This document shows, piece by piece, positions 27,853-37,283 of a DNA stretch of 64,000 nucleotides. The first letter of the stretch is position 1. Each line of letters starts with the position of its first letter. Below the pieces are notes generated by a model. It was given only the letters and a program-made list of their open reading frames with translations, made no database searches and was not told the origin of the DNA. The stretch lies in contig NZ_FVZN01000014.1 of the NCBI RefSeq assembly GCF_900168685.1, forward strand, positions 1,612,001-1,676,000, read 5' to 3'. Position numbers and translations under genes: made by a program. The DNA comes from Solibacillus isronensis. Its GTDB lineage: Bacteria; Bacillota; Bacilli; Bacillales_A; Planococcaceae.

Positions 27853-28027
27853 AATGAATGCTCCTTTTTGTTTGAATTTGTTAACTTATACCTTAGTTGC
27901 CCGATATTTTTTTCATTTAAACATTTTCAAAACCAGGATATTCTAAGATTTATAAACTATATGAGAATATATCTTCTATAAGGCACCTTAACTCGATCGT
28001 TCATATTTACCGTTTTCACTAGTAGAA

Positions 28028-28054
28028 GGCACATTTCTTTTTATAAAATGTGCC
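28028..28054 (-). terminator. Terminator of the HAD hydrolase gene
   Basis: Stem GGCACATTT / AAATGTGCC with A/T loop, downstream of the HAD gene stop on the minus strand. T-run is weak. Confidence 0.6.
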
Positions 28055-28110
28055 TAATTACTATAGTATTCACGCTCTGTTAGTATTATTGATTTACTTT
28101 GTACAAACCC

Positions 28111-28809
28111 TTATTTGAGCAAGCTATATGTATTGCAATTTTTGTTACTGCTTAAATTCTTTAATAGCTGAGAAAGTTCTAAATAATCATCAATTATTGC
28201 ATCAGCCTTTACATCAGTCCATTGATTATCTTTTTTCCAAACACTTGCCATTCCTACATTTTGAGCAGCTCTCACATCATTATCAGGATGGTCTCCAATA
28301 AATAGACTTTCTGAAGGCTCTACATTTAATTTTTCTAATGCGTTTAAAAAGATGAGGGGATCAGTTTTCTTGACCCCTTCCCATTCGGATACTAAAATTA
28401 CGTCAAAATAACTTTCAATATTCAAAGCTTTAATGTTGTCCATTTGGAACTGACCATATCCATTTGTAATCATACCTAAAGCAATTTTATTATTTTTTAA
28501 TTCCTCAAGCATTTCATGAATATGAGGAAATCCTACACAATGGTGTTTGAAATTGGCCAAATAATCTTCGAGAAGTTCTTCCCAAGTTACTGAACATATA
28601 TTAAATTCTTCAATTAGTTGTTGGTACACTTTATCTTTCCAAACATATCCATGATTATCTAGTTCAATAAATCGTGAAACATATTGCTCTTTTGGAATAT
28701 GAGAAAGTATCTTATTCAGTCTTTCATATTGGTGGTTTATAAAAAAATCTACTGACTTATCGCGATTCAGTAACGTTCCATCTAAATCAAATAATACAGC
28801 TTTAAACAT
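28111..28809 (-). CDS. HAD-family hydrolase (phosphatase)
   Basis: 232 residues. Motif I FDLDGTLLNR (nucleophile Asp8, acid/base Asp10), motif II around MITNGYGQ, motif III Lys in WEGVKKTDPLIF and motif IV GDHPDNDVRAA. A helical cap lies at about 18-85. This is the C1-cap phosphoglycolate phosphatase/YjjG-like group; likely a small-molecule phosphatase, substrate unknown. GGGGGAGTTCAAAC precedes the ATG. Single gene. Confidence 0.9.
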   Translation of the reverse strand: MFKAVLFDLDGTLLNRDKSVDFFINHQYERLNKILSHIPKEQYVSRFIELDNHGYVWKDKVYQQLIEEFNICSVTWEELLEDYLANFKHHCVGFPHIHEMLEELKNNKIALGMITNGYGQFQMDNIKALNIESYFDVILVSEWEGVKKTDPLIFLNALEKLNVEPSESLFIGDHPDNDVRAAQNVGMASVWKKDNQWTDVKADAIIDDYLELSQLLKNLSSNKNCNTYSLLK

Positions 28810-28929
28810 GTTTGAACTCCCCCTGAGTATATTAACGAATGTTATTCCACTATATAGCTCTATAATTGAAAGCGCATGATTGCGGAAATCTGATTCTGGG
28901 TATCAAGCTACTACTTGAGAGTCTATTTC

Positions 28930-29343
28930 TCATGTAGCATTAATGAAAAATCTTCCTTTTGCAGCTTTAATCTCAAAGAAATATTTTTCACCATTCTTAA
29001 GCCCTTCTAATTTCGCACTTTTTCCAGGTGTTATCTGAAATTCATTTACTACTATTTCTCCATTTATATCTTTTACCCTCATGAGTATATTACCTGCACT
29101 GTTTGCGTCATTCGTAATTTCCTTTCTCCAAAAAATGCTATCATAGGTCATGTCTTTTTGGGCGTTAAAACTTATGCGTTCCCACTCCTCCATTCCATCT
29201 GACGAATCCACAATAGCTGTAACCATTGGAAAAAATATTTGATTGACGGAACCTACATTTTGAATAACTAAACTACAAGTAATTACGACTACTGTCAGTG
29301 CAAATGCAATAATAGAAAATAATAAACTTTTCTTCAATTTCAT
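28930..29343 (-). CDS. Hypothetical exported or membrane-anchored protein
   Basis: 137 residues from the ATG at 29343 (GGGGGTACTTG upstream). One N-terminal hydrophobic segment (about 5-30), with Cys inside a run that lacks a clean lipobox. The extracellular part ends with a beta-rich segment (GKSAKLEGLKNGEKYFFEIKAAKGRF) like a small carbohydrate- or fibronectin-type fold. No family recognised. Confidence 0.65.
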   Translation of the reverse strand: MKLKKSLLFSIIAFALTVVVITCSLVIQNVGSVNQIFFPMVTAIVDSSDGMEEWERISFNAQKDMTYDSIFWRKEITNDANSAGNILMRVKDINGEIVVNEFQITPGKSAKLEGLKNGEKYFFEIKAAKGRFFINAT

Positions 29344-29496
29344 CAAGTACCCCCATTCATACTTTCATCTCTTTTATTTCAATATAGAAAGGTCTAACTC
29401 CTTCTTAACTGTTCATCGGTAATAGCAATCAATGTAGATAAACACTCGTTTGGTAGCTTTATCAAAAACATATGATCAATAACTTCATACAAAAAA

Positions 29497-29523
29497 GCAC
29501 AATTCTTTTTTCAAGAATTGTGC
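29497..29523 (-). terminator. Terminator of the 67-residue protein gene
   Basis: Stem GCACAATTCTT / AAGAATTGTGC with a T-run on the minus strand (TTTTTTGTATG), 50 bp after the stop. Confidence 0.85.
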
Positions 29524-29572
29524 CTGGTATGTCGTTATTTTGAAGCCCGGTTATGTAATTTAAATTTATGTA

Positions 29573-29776
29573 TTATCGAGCAGTACCTCGCCATTTTTGT
29601 AAATGCCCTTCTACTGAAAGAGTATTATTAACATAATTAAATACTTCTGAACTCATTGCTAATTCTTTTGCTTCCACTACTTTTTGATCGGACATGGGTA
29701 CTTCTACTTTGTGATTATTTTTCTCTTCTACTATCAATGCTTTGATTGTGTGTGCTTCTACACTGTTATCATTCAT
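29573..29776 (-). CDS. Hypothetical protein, 67 residues
   Basis: Small acidic soluble protein (VEEKNNHKVEVPMSDQKVVEAKELAMSSE) with no known domain. GAGAGGAAC precedes the ATG and a strong terminator follows, which supports a real transcription unit. Confidence 0.6.
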   Translation of the reverse strand: MNDNSVEAHTIKALIVEEKNNHKVEVPMSDQKVVEAKELAMSSEVFNYVNNTLSVEGHLQKWRGTAR

Positions 29777-30159
29777 GTGACGTTAGTTCCTCTCGATTAC
29801 TATCATTTTCTTAATATTCCTACTTTTAAATTATAGTCTACTAACACAACTTTTGTCCCAGTAATTTCTGTGTGTATTTTCTCACTTATGTATGTTTTTC
29901 AACTCATCCACCAATCAGTTAGGTTATATATACTACTCATGGAATTTATATTACCAAATTTTATGTAATATTTTAATTCGAAAGAAACAATATATACCGG
30001 TGTTTGGCAGAACATAATCCCCTCCCATAGACCACCCATTTCATTTCAGTTATTCAACAGTATAAATATAATCACTTTGGTAAAAGCTTATCTAAAGTTG
30101 GAGAGAATAAGAAGAACATAGACAAGGAGAGCTTGCTATTCAAGCGATGAGCGACATTA
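29777..30159. other. Intergenic, no gene seen
   Basis: 383 AT-rich bases between divergent genes. No conserved element recognised. Confidence 0.4.
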
Positions 30160-30465
30160 ATGAAAAATTTGTTCAATATCAAACGTTTGTTGTTGGTTAT
30201 TTTATTATTAAATCTAATTGATGGCATTTGTACGGCTTGGGGACTCAGTAATGAATGGATTGAAGAAGCGAACCCACTGATGAGTTCGTTTTCACCCTTA
30301 ACAATCCTTGGAATAAAAGTCACTTTATCTGGTGCCATTTTGTTATTGTGGAAATCAAATTTCCCTACAAGATTAACGAATGTTTGGCGAGTAGTTCTTA
30401 CTTTCGTCATGTTCTTATATACTGGGATTTTTGTTATGCACATAACCTGGATTTCAATGTTGTAG
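30160..30465 (+). CDS. DUF5658-like small membrane protein
   Basis: 101 residues, three membrane segments. LLLNLIDGICTAWGLSNEWIEEANPLMSS is the signature I associate with DUF5658 proteins (an Asp in the first helix and an EANPLM loop). Function unknown. The ribosome site is poor. Converges on the SASP gene, sharing a terminator. Confidence 0.75.
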   Translation: MKNLFNIKRLLLVILLLNLIDGICTAWGLSNEWIEEANPLMSSFSPLTILGIKVTLSGAILLLWKSNFPTRLTNVWRVVLTFVMFLYTGIFVMHITWISML

Positions 30466-30483
30466 TATGTCTTCTAAAAAAGA

Positions 30484-30528
30484 AAAGTGCTGCAAACCCT
30501 TAATACTAAGGAATTTGCAGCACTTTTT
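30484..30528. terminator. Bidirectional terminator
   Basis: Stem AAGTGCTGCAAA / TTTGCAGCACTT flanked by A-run and T-run, serving both the DUF5658-like gene and the SASP gene. Confidence 0.9.
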
Positions 30529-30531
30529 AAT

Positions 30532-30792
30532 TTATTGATCTTTCTTTAAACTTTCTTGTGCCATTTTAATAAGCTCCTTAACCATGCTACCACCAATTTT
30601 CCCGCCTACTTTTCCAGCTTCAAAAGAAGTAAGTTGGCCGTTATATCCTTCTTTTAGAGGGATACCTAATTCCTTAGCTACCTCTAGCGCTGTCACTTCA
30701 GGGTTGCTAGAACCGGTTACTTTCGCTTTTAATAGATCCAGCTCTTGTTTAGCTTCGGGTACAAGAATTTTATTTCGATTTTTCTTTGCCAT
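30532..30792 (-). CDS. Alpha/beta-type small acid-soluble spore protein
   Basis: 86 residues. Contains the two conserved SASP blocks: VPEAKQELDLLKAKV with the nearby GPR protease cleavage region (VAKELGIPLKEG) and the C-terminal LTSFEAGKVGGKIGGSMVKELI. These proteins coat spore DNA, shifting it to an A-like form that resists UV and heat, and are degraded to amino acids on germination. The N-terminus (AKKNRNK) is longer than in SspA. A SigG-like promoter lies upstream and a strong terminator follows. Confidence 0.93.
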   Translation of the reverse strand: MAKKNRNKILVPEAKQELDLLKAKVTGSSNPEVTALEVAKELGIPLKEGYNGQLTSFEAGKVGGKIGGSMVKELIKMAQESLKKDQ

Positions 30793-30811
30793 TCGATTGC
30801 TCCTTTTACTC

Positions 30812-30840
30812 TAGCATAGGCAATAAATAGCAAAAAATAC
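30812..30840 (-). promoter_or_regulatory. Candidate SigG promoter of the SASP gene
   Basis: Minus strand GTATT, 17 bases, TATGCTA, about 20 bp before the ATG. Close to the SigG consensus (GnATR, 17-18, CATnnTA) with one mismatch in the -10. Confidence 0.45.
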
Positions 30841-30893
30841 TAGCAGATAATGTTAATCGCTTTTTAATTAGTATTTACAGTTACAGAAGCAAA

Positions 30894-31187
30894 TTAAGGG
30901 AAGGGAACGATTGTCCAACCCAGTACGAAGATTGTCATTACAAATACTCCAATAAAGATACTAATCCCCAATCCCCACAATCCTAATGATCTGCTTTTTT
31001 TGTTTATTAAAGAAATAACTCCTAATATCGAAGAAATGAATACCCATGAACTGAATTTATTTTCTATTTGTAAATTGTATCCTGACAGCAAAGAGATATT
31101 TAGAATTGCCAAGGAAACGAGACCTATAACAACACTCAACCACCCCATGCCTTGTATAAGTGTGTTTTTTAATGCACCCAATTCCAT
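30894..31187 (-). CDS. Small membrane protein of the second ECF operon
   Basis: 97 residues with three membrane segments (about 13-33, 44-62, 70-92). Its ATG lies 19 bp inside the 3' end of the anti-sigma gene, with AGGAGAGGTGAAATT before it, so translation is coupled. No family recognised. Position suggests a third component of the sigma/anti-sigma unit. Confidence 0.75.
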   Translation of the reverse strand: MELGALKNTLIQGMGWLSVVIGLVSLAILNISLLSGYNLQIENKFSSWVFISSILGVISLINKKSRSLGLWGLGISIFIGVFVMTIFVLGWTIVPFP

Positions 31188-32155
31188 AATTTCACCTCTC
31201 CTACTTTAAGAAAGCGAACCATATCCAATTTTCCGAGTGATTCGATTTCGTTTTTTGGTCCGGTAACAACAACTCCATAGGTTTTAAACCCATTGTTCTC
31301 AATGTATTGAATACGTTCTTCTAATTCAAGACTTTTATGAGGTGATAACTTTACAGCTAAATCTTCAAAAGGCAGTAAGTCCTTCATCATTTTTAAAAAT
31401 GTTTCCGCATGTGAAGGGGAATCTCGAAAAGGCGACCAATAGGATTGATCTGGTTGAACAGGATATCCGATTGGTGAAATAAGGTCCCCATTAGAACTTA
31501 GCATTTTATCTTCCGTCCCGGTATAAATAGCTGCCCATGTTACATGTACATTTTCCATTACATTTTCAACTTCTTTTACTTCATATAGGTCATTTAACGA
31601 AATATACGCTTCAACAACCGTTTCCTCCGGCAATCCAGATAAGACTTTCGACTCGTTATAAATATTGAAATCTACGAGAAACTGACTTGGGTGAGCAATC
31701 CATTGATTAGTATCTGTTGGATTTTTAGGATATAATTTTTCTAATTTAGAATCTGTCTCTTTACTCACTAAGTCATCAAGTACAAAATGTAAATCATAGT
31801 TTTTTGCTGGATAAAATTCATCACCAATTTGTTTATATTGTTCAAATGACAAATCCATTGAGAAGAGTGAAAAATCCATATCAAACTCCATCTCCTCTAA
31901 AGTTGTATTGGGTTCAGTGATATAAAGTGTCTTACTAGCGACGTCCATTAAAGTTGTTGATTTTGTTCCAAACGCATAATAGCCAAAGGTCAACATATAG
32001 CAGATAGGTACAATTAAAAGCACAACAGTTATAGTTGAGAGAATTAACTTCCATTTAGAAGAACTAATAGCCCTATTCACCTGTTTCTTGCCTATGTTTG
32101 TTTGTTTAATTCCTTCCTTCTTTGCTTTTTCTAATAATTTATCATATGAATCCAT
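31169..32155 (-). CDS. Anti-sigma factor, YhdL-like (sigma factor regulator type)
   Basis: 328 residues. Cytoplasmic N-terminus (1-35, rich in Lys), one membrane segment (about 36-58), then a large extracellular domain (SLFSMDLSFEQYKQIGDEF, PSQFLVDFNIYNESKVLSGLPEETVVEAYISL, YGVVVTGPKNEIESLG) that fits the sigma factor regulator N- and C-terminal domains of B. subtilis YhdL. It should hold the adjacent ECF factor until an envelope signal. ATG overlaps the sigma stop (TAATG). Confidence 0.85.
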   Translation of the reverse strand: MDSYDKLLEKAKKEGIKQTNIGKKQVNRAISSSKWKLILSTITVVLLIVPICYMLTFGYYAFGTKSTTLMDVASKTLYITEPNTTLEEMEFDMDFSLFSMDLSFEQYKQIGDEFYPAKNYDLHFVLDDLVSKETDSKLEKLYPKNPTDTNQWIAHPSQFLVDFNIYNESKVLSGLPEETVVEAYISLNDLYEVKEVENVMENVHVTWAAIYTGTEDKMLSSNGDLISPIGYPVQPDQSYWSPFRDSPSHAETFLKMMKDLLPFEDLAVKLSPHKSLELEERIQYIENNGFKTYGVVVTGPKNEIESLGKLDMVRFLKVGEVKLWNWVH

Positions 32156-32634
32156 TATGAACCCTCCTTGGATAACATCTCCCGTATCTTCTTCCTCCCA
32201 CGAACTAAATGACTCTTTAAGGTATTTAACTTTATATCTAAAATCGTTGCAGCTTGCTCATACGTACAATCATGTACATCACATAATAAGATCGCTTGTT
32301 TTTCTATCGGCTTTATCTCCTCTAAATAACGCAATAACTCTATGTAGGCATCATTTTCTACTATAATATTCTCCGGAGTATTTAAATCTACTTGTGAAAA
32401 TTCATTCGTCAAAATAGTGCGCTTTCCTTTTCTAAGATGATCAATGTATGTGTAATAGCCTACTTTAAATAACCAAGGTTTTATTTCCTCAATTTCATCA
32501 GTGAGCAGGACAATGTATGCCTTAGCAAAGGTTTCCTGAAGTAAGTCCTCTGCGTCGGCATGGTTTTTTGATAGAGAAAATAAATAGCGATATAAATCAT
32601 TGGAGTATAGTGCATATACCTGCTTGAGTTCCAT
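32155..32634 (-). CDS. ECF-family RNA polymerase sigma factor
   Basis: 159 residues: region 2 (HADAEDLLQETFAKAYIVL, IKPWLFKVGYYTYIDHLRK) and region 4 (LLCDVHDCTYEQAATILDIKLNTLKSHLVRGRKKIRE). SigM/SigV-like size. First gene of a three-gene operon with its anti-sigma factor and a small membrane protein. GGTGGGAAGTA precedes the ATG. A candidate self-type promoter lies just upstream. Confidence 0.92.
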   Translation of the reverse strand: MELKQVYALYSNDLYRYLFSLSKNHADAEDLLQETFAKAYIVLLTDEIEEIKPWLFKVGYYTYIDHLRKGKRTILTNEFSQVDLNTPENIIVENDAYIELLRYLEEIKPIEKQAILLCDVHDCTYEQAATILDIKLNTLKSHLVRGRKKIREMLSKEGS

Positions 32635-32656
32635 TACTTCCCACCTTTCACCCTAT

Positions 32657-32684
32657 CCACGGATTAAACATTAAAAAAGTTGCA
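32657..32684 (-). promoter_or_regulatory. Candidate ECF-type promoter of the second sigma operon
   Basis: Minus strand TGCAAC, 17 bases, CGTGG, about 23 bp before the sigma ATG. Same layout as at the other two ECF operons in the window. Confidence 0.45.
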
Positions 32685-32780
32685 AAACAAGGGAAATTTT
32701 TTAAATAAAAGCTTATTATAAATTAAATTTAAAGGTTAAGCTGTTTATATTTGTAAATTTTGTTTTTCTTTAAAATAAAA

Positions 32781-32808
32781 AATCCACCGTTTTGATGAAC
32801 GGTGGATT
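32781..32808 (-). terminator. Terminator of the PAS-GGDEF-EAL gene
   Basis: Stem AATCCACCGTT / AACGGTGGATT, followed on the minus strand by TTTTATTTT, 38 bp after the stop. Confidence 0.9.
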
Positions 32809-32845
32809 TTCACTATTAGGGTAAGCCCCTATTTTCTTTATAATT

Positions 32846-35338
32846 TTATAAAAACGAATCCTCAAACTCCTCAATCGGACATGGTTTGCCAAAGTAATAC
32901 CCTTGAATATATCGGCAATTTTCTCCTAGTAGGAAATCCAATTCTTCTTTTGTTTCAACACCTTCAGCGATCACTTCTAATTTTAGAAGTTGCGCCATTT
33001 TTATCATGGCCGATGTAATTGTGGCGTTTTCAGGTTTGTGGGAAATATCCCGGATAAACGATTGATCTATCTTTACCCCATCTATTTTAAATATCTTCAA
33101 ATAGTTGAATAATGAATAACCCGTTCCAAAGTCATCGATATAAATTTTAACGCCCATTTCTTTTAAATCCAACAGTGTTTTCTGAACATTTTCTTCATTG
33201 AGCATAATCGAATTTTCGGTAATTTCGATTTCTAACCATTTGCCTTCTAGCTCGTATCGTTCTAATAATTCACTGATTTCTTCAGCAAACCCTTGCTGTA
33301 AAAATCGCTTAGAACTAATATTTACACTTATCGGAACAAGCGGCAGCCCGGCATTTCTCCATGCAACTAACTGTTCACAGACTCTTTTCTTCATCCATTT
33401 TCCGATGGCTATTATTAAACCTGTTTCTTCAGCAATCGGAATGAATAGTCCTGGCGAAATTAAACCATGTTCCGGATGATTCCATCGTACAAGCGCTTCT
33501 GCACTCACTATTTTGCCTGTTAATACATCTACTCTCGGTTGGAGATAGGCAACAAATTCTTCATTCATAATTGCTTTCCTTAAATCTCGCTCTATCACGA
33601 ATGACTGGTAATTCGCCTGGTTCATCGAAGAATCATAAATTTGATACATATTTCGACCGAACTCTTTTGCCTTGTAAAGTGCAACATCCACCCTTTTCAT
33701 CAATTCAGTTACATTGGCATCATTGGATAGATAAAAGTCAATTCCAATACTCGCAGTTAAAAGTAATTCTGAACCTTGCACATAAAAAGGATTTTTTAAG
33801 CTTTCTAATATGTTTTGGGCGATTTCAATTACTTCATCTCTCGTTTCAAAGTTCGGGCAGAGAAGCATTAATTCATCGCCACCCATTCGGGCTACATGGA
33901 ACTTATCTTTATAAGGATTGGTGTTCAGTCTTACTGCGATTTGCTGTAATAATCCATCGCCTACAGCATGCCCTAACGTATCATTTATCGATTTAAAGCG
34001 GTCCAAATCTAAAGATAATATCGCCATCATCTTTTGATTTTCTTCTGCCAGTTTTAGTGACTCCTGAATTTTTTGTTCCATCCACCGACGATTTGGTAAA
34101 CCAGTTAATTCATCATGATGGGCTAAAAAGGCATTGCGTTCTTGCACAAGTTTTTCTTCAGTAATATCTTTTCCAATTGAATAGATTACGTCTATTTCTT
34201 TATCTATAAACATTGGAACTAATGTTACATTTAAAAATCTTCGTTGCCCGTTATTCTTTACTTCAAACTCAAAAAATTGAACCTCTCCGTGTAATACCTT
34301 CTCAAAGTAGGCTGCAATAACTGGGCGTTCTTCTTCAACAGTAACATCGATAATACTCATTTTTCCAAACACAGTTTCATCAATTGCGATTAGTTTCAAT
34401 GTTTTCTCATTCATATGTAAAATGGTACCTTCTTTATCCAGCATAGTAATATACTCATGACTGTAGTTCATTAAAGACTGGTATCGTTCTTCATTTACTT
34501 TTAATTGCTTTTGAACCTCTCTAAATTGCGAAAAATCGTGAACGGTTCCAACAATTTCAATTACTTCCCCGTTATGCCGGATAGGCTCGATATCAACGAA
34601 AATAAGTTTGCCGCCTAACTCTATCTCATATTGTACTTTTTTACCTTTGAGCGCTTTTGTATACATTTTTTCTTTCATTTTTGCAATGTCTTGTTCAAAT
34701 ACATCAAAAGGCGATTTGGATAAAATCATTTCCGCACTCGCGCCAATTTCATCCATTAGCTTGCCTTCTGACATGATATATTTCAAAGTACCATCTTGAT
34801 CTTTTCGAACTTTGAAAATTCCATTTTGCAGGTTTTGAAATGTTCGAATAAAATTCATTTTAAACTGAGTTTCCATCTGCTTATTTTCTGTAATATCAGT
34901 TTGGAAACTAATGAAATAATACGGCTGTCCTTCTTCATCAAGGATTGGCACGATGATTTCAAATACCCAGAAAACAGTGCCATCCTTGGCTCTATTTTGA
35001 ATTTCACCACGCCAAGTATTACCGCTCCTAATCGTTTCCCATAGTTGTATGAAAAACTCTTTCGAATGAAATCCAGAATTGACTATTCGATGGTTTTGCC
35101 CTATGATTTCTTCCTTTTCATATTTTGATAGTCGGCAAAAATTATAATTCACATAAAGTATTGTGCCGTCATAATCTGTAATCGTTATATTTGTTGATTC
35201 ATTCATAGCATTTAAAATATCGTCCAGCATTTTGTGAACTATGTTAGATTCAATGATTTTTTTAGAATCAAAAGAGGAAAGAAAAAAATCGCTAATTTCC
35301 TCTCTAATATTTGATATTTCATTTGTATTGACGCTCAT
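32846..35338 (-). CDS. Cyclic di-GMP turnover protein, PAS-PAS-PAS-GGDEF-EAL
   Basis: 830 residues, no membrane segment. Three PAS domains (about 42-152, 165-272, 285-395; PAS1 resembles aerotaxis-type sensors: RIVNSGFHSKEFFIQLWETI). GGDEF domain (about 405-565) with GGDEL at 486-490 and the metal Asp in LDLDRFK. EAL domain (about 583-825) with EAL at 614-616, EITENS, IDDFGTGYS, KIDQSF and AEGVET, so all phosphodiesterase metal residues seem present. GGDEL instead of GGDEF may lower cyclase activity. A cytoplasmic redox- or ligand-responsive c-di-GMP enzyme; net direction unknown. Confidence 0.93.
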   Translation of the reverse strand: MSVNTNEISNIREEISDFFLSSFDSKKIIESNIVHKMLDDILNAMNESTNITITDYDGTILYVNYNFCRLSKYEKEEIIGQNHRIVNSGFHSKEFFIQLWETIRSGNTWRGEIQNRAKDGTVFWVFEIIVPILDEEGQPYYFISFQTDITENKQMETQFKMNFIRTFQNLQNGIFKVRKDQDGTLKYIMSEGKLMDEIGASAEMILSKSPFDVFEQDIAKMKEKMYTKALKGKKVQYEIELGGKLIFVDIEPIRHNGEVIEIVGTVHDFSQFREVQKQLKVNEERYQSLMNYSHEYITMLDKEGTILHMNEKTLKLIAIDETVFGKMSIIDVTVEEERPVIAAYFEKVLHGEVQFFEFEVKNNGQRRFLNVTLVPMFIDKEIDVIYSIGKDITEEKLVQERNAFLAHHDELTGLPNRRWMEQKIQESLKLAEENQKMMAILSLDLDRFKSINDTLGHAVGDGLLQQIAVRLNTNPYKDKFHVARMGGDELMLLCPNFETRDEVIEIAQNILESLKNPFYVQGSELLLTASIGIDFYLSNDANVTELMKRVDVALYKAKEFGRNMYQIYDSSMNQANYQSFVIERDLRKAIMNEEFVAYLQPRVDVLTGKIVSAEALVRWNHPEHGLISPGLFIPIAEETGLIIAIGKWMKKRVCEQLVAWRNAGLPLVPISVNISSKRFLQQGFAEEISELLERYELEGKWLEIEITENSIMLNEENVQKTLLDLKEMGVKIYIDDFGTGYSLFNYLKIFKIDGVKIDQSFIRDISHKPENATITSAMIKMAQLLKLEVIAEGVETKEELDFLLGENCRYIQGYYFGKPCPIEEFEDSFL

Positions 35339-35466
35339 ATAATCACCTATTGTTTCGCAATATTTCTAATTTAATATATTATTCTTTATTATTTTACTTA
35401 ATTTAACCTATTAATGCATTAAACAATTTAGTAATTTATTACGTTAGACATAATTATTAAAAAAAA

Positions 35467-35510
35467 ACTGTACCCCAATTGTCAAATGTTCCTAACAATT
35501 GGGATACAAT
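35467..35510 (-). terminator. Acyl-CoA ligase gene terminator
   Basis: Stem TGTAcCCCAATTGT / ACAATTGGGaTACA followed on the minus strand by GTTTTTTTTT. Confidence 0.9.
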
Positions 35511-35537
35511 TCACATGTACTCTATATTATGGCACTG

Positions 35538-37061
35538 TTAATTGATTATTTTTTCTTTCCAGTTTTCTCGTAATTGATATTTTAATATTTTCCCTGATAC
35601 ATTTCGTGGTAAAGATTCTACATATATAAACTGACGCGGCAGTTTATAACCCGCTAAATGACCGCGGCAATAGGCTTTCATATCTTCTTCATCGATCTCT
35701 ATATCTTCCTTTTTAACGATCACAGCTGTTACGACCTCGCCCCATTGCGGATCTGGTAAACCGATTATTGCACATTCTACAATGCCAGGGTAACCATTTA
35801 AGATTTGTTCAACTTCAACCGAATAAACATTTTCTCCGCCTGAGATAATCATATCCTTTTTACGGTCTACAAGTGTAATATAACCTTCGTCATCTATCGT
35901 CGCTAAATCACCCGTTAAAAGCCAATCATCTCGGAATGTTTGCGCTGTTTCTTCCGGTTTTTTATAGTATTCTTTCATAACAGATTCACCGCGCATTATG
36001 AATTCCCCAACTTCACCAGGCAATACATCTTCCATATAATCATTTACTACACGAACGTCCAGAAAAGTCATCGCTTTTCCACTCGCACCAAGCTTTGTCT
36101 TATGTTCTTCCGGCGTTAAATAAACCCCTCCTGGTCCACCTTCCGTTAAACCACAGGCATTATAGAACTGGTCAGAACCTAAATACTCTACAGCCCTTTC
36201 AATCATACTTGGTGACATCGGTGCCGCTCCGTACACATAGCCACGAACAGTTGATAAATCATACGAACCTTTTGGTACCATGAAAAACGCGTTGTACATA
36301 GCAGGTACACCAAAGAATAGCGTAACTTTATGCTGTTCTATCGCCTTTAAAGATTCTACTGGATGAAAGTCACGCATCATGACAACCGTTGCACCGGCAA
36401 AGAAGCAAGATGTGAGAACCATATTTAAACCTGCCGAGTGGAATGCTGGCGCTACGAGTAAATAAATGTCATCATGATTTAATTTCATCATGACCGTTTG
36501 CGCACTATTCAAATTTGTTACATTACCATGTGTAAGGAGTGCCCCTTTTGGCTTGCCTGTTGTACCTGATGTATACAAAATTTGTGCAGCATCTGCAGCA
36601 GTAATCGGTACATCAGGGTTTTCGGTTTGTGAAGTATAAATTTCTTTTATGGAGACAATTCCTTCTTCAGTATCCCCAACACTGTATATGACCGGCTTAG
36701 CCGTAATATCAGCAGTGGCGTTTTTAGCTATTTCTGTTTGATCGGCGTCTGTAATAATAGCGATTGAATCAGATTGCTCCACAATATAATTAAGTTCTTT
36801 AGCCGTTAGACGGAAGTTAATAGGAACAATGACACCTCCTGCTTTCATAACGGCATACGCGCAAATGACAAACCAATGGGAATTTTTTAAAAACAGACTG
36901 ACTTTATCGCCTTTTTTTAAACCTTTGTTAATGAACCCATTACTATATCGATTAATCTCATCGTTTAATTCTTTATACGTGTACGTGTAATCCCCAAATA
37001 CTAATGCTTTTTGATTTGGCATTCTACTTGCGTGCGATAAAATCGGTTTTATTAAATCCAA
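35538..37061 (-). CDS. Acyl-CoA synthetase (AMP-forming, fatty-acid CoA ligase type)
   Basis: 507 residues of the ANL superfamily. P-loop YTSGTTGKPKGA at 163-174, adenine-binding YGAAPMSPS region and ACGLTEGG, the hinge DRKKDMIISGGENV, and the C-terminal catalytic Lys in SGKILKYQLR. Joins a carboxylic acid to CoA via an acyl-adenylate in the cytoplasm. The subgroup resembles medium/long-chain and benzoate-type ligases (FadD/MenE-like); the substrate is not clear. TAGGAGGATGAGTATTTGG lies before the ATG. Single gene with its own terminator. Confidence 0.9.
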   Translation of the reverse strand: MDLIKPILSHASRMPNQKALVFGDYTYTYKELNDEINRYSNGFINKGLKKGDKVSLFLKNSHWFVICAYAVMKAGGVIVPINFRLTAKELNYIVEQSDSIAIITDADQTEIAKNATADITAKPVIYSVGDTEEGIVSIKEIYTSQTENPDVPITAADAAQILYTSGTTGKPKGALLTHGNVTNLNSAQTVMMKLNHDDIYLLVAPAFHSAGLNMVLTSCFFAGATVVMMRDFHPVESLKAIEQHKVTLFFGVPAMYNAFFMVPKGSYDLSTVRGYVYGAAPMSPSMIERAVEYLGSDQFYNACGLTEGGPGGVYLTPEEHKTKLGASGKAMTFLDVRVVNDYMEDVLPGEVGEFIMRGESVMKEYYKKPEETAQTFRDDWLLTGDLATIDDEGYITLVDRKKDMIISGGENVYSVEVEQILNGYPGIVECAIIGLPDPQWGEVVTAVIVKKEDIEIDEEDMKAYCRGHLAGYKLPRQFIYVESLPRNVSGKILKYQLRENWKEKIIN

Positions 37062-37193
37062 ATACTCATCCTCCTAATACTTTCTTTGGAATAATATATT
37101 CTCCCGAAATAAATTTATAACTTATATCTCCTGTAATATATTTCGAAGGCGCTCCCGATTGAAGCTAATATAATCTCGCAATAAAATGAAAAC

Positions 37194-37226
37194 GAGCGCT
37201 GACTCTTTTTACAGAAGTCGCGCTCA
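37194..37226 (-). terminator. Terminator of the LysM-CAP gene
   Basis: Stem GAGCGCtGACT / AGTCgCGCTC with a T-rich tail on the minus strand (GTTTTCATTTT). Confidence 0.7.
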
Positions 37227-37283
37227 TTTTTGGATTACTTTTAAATAGAAGGTAATCAATATTTCTATGGTTTTTTAATAGTT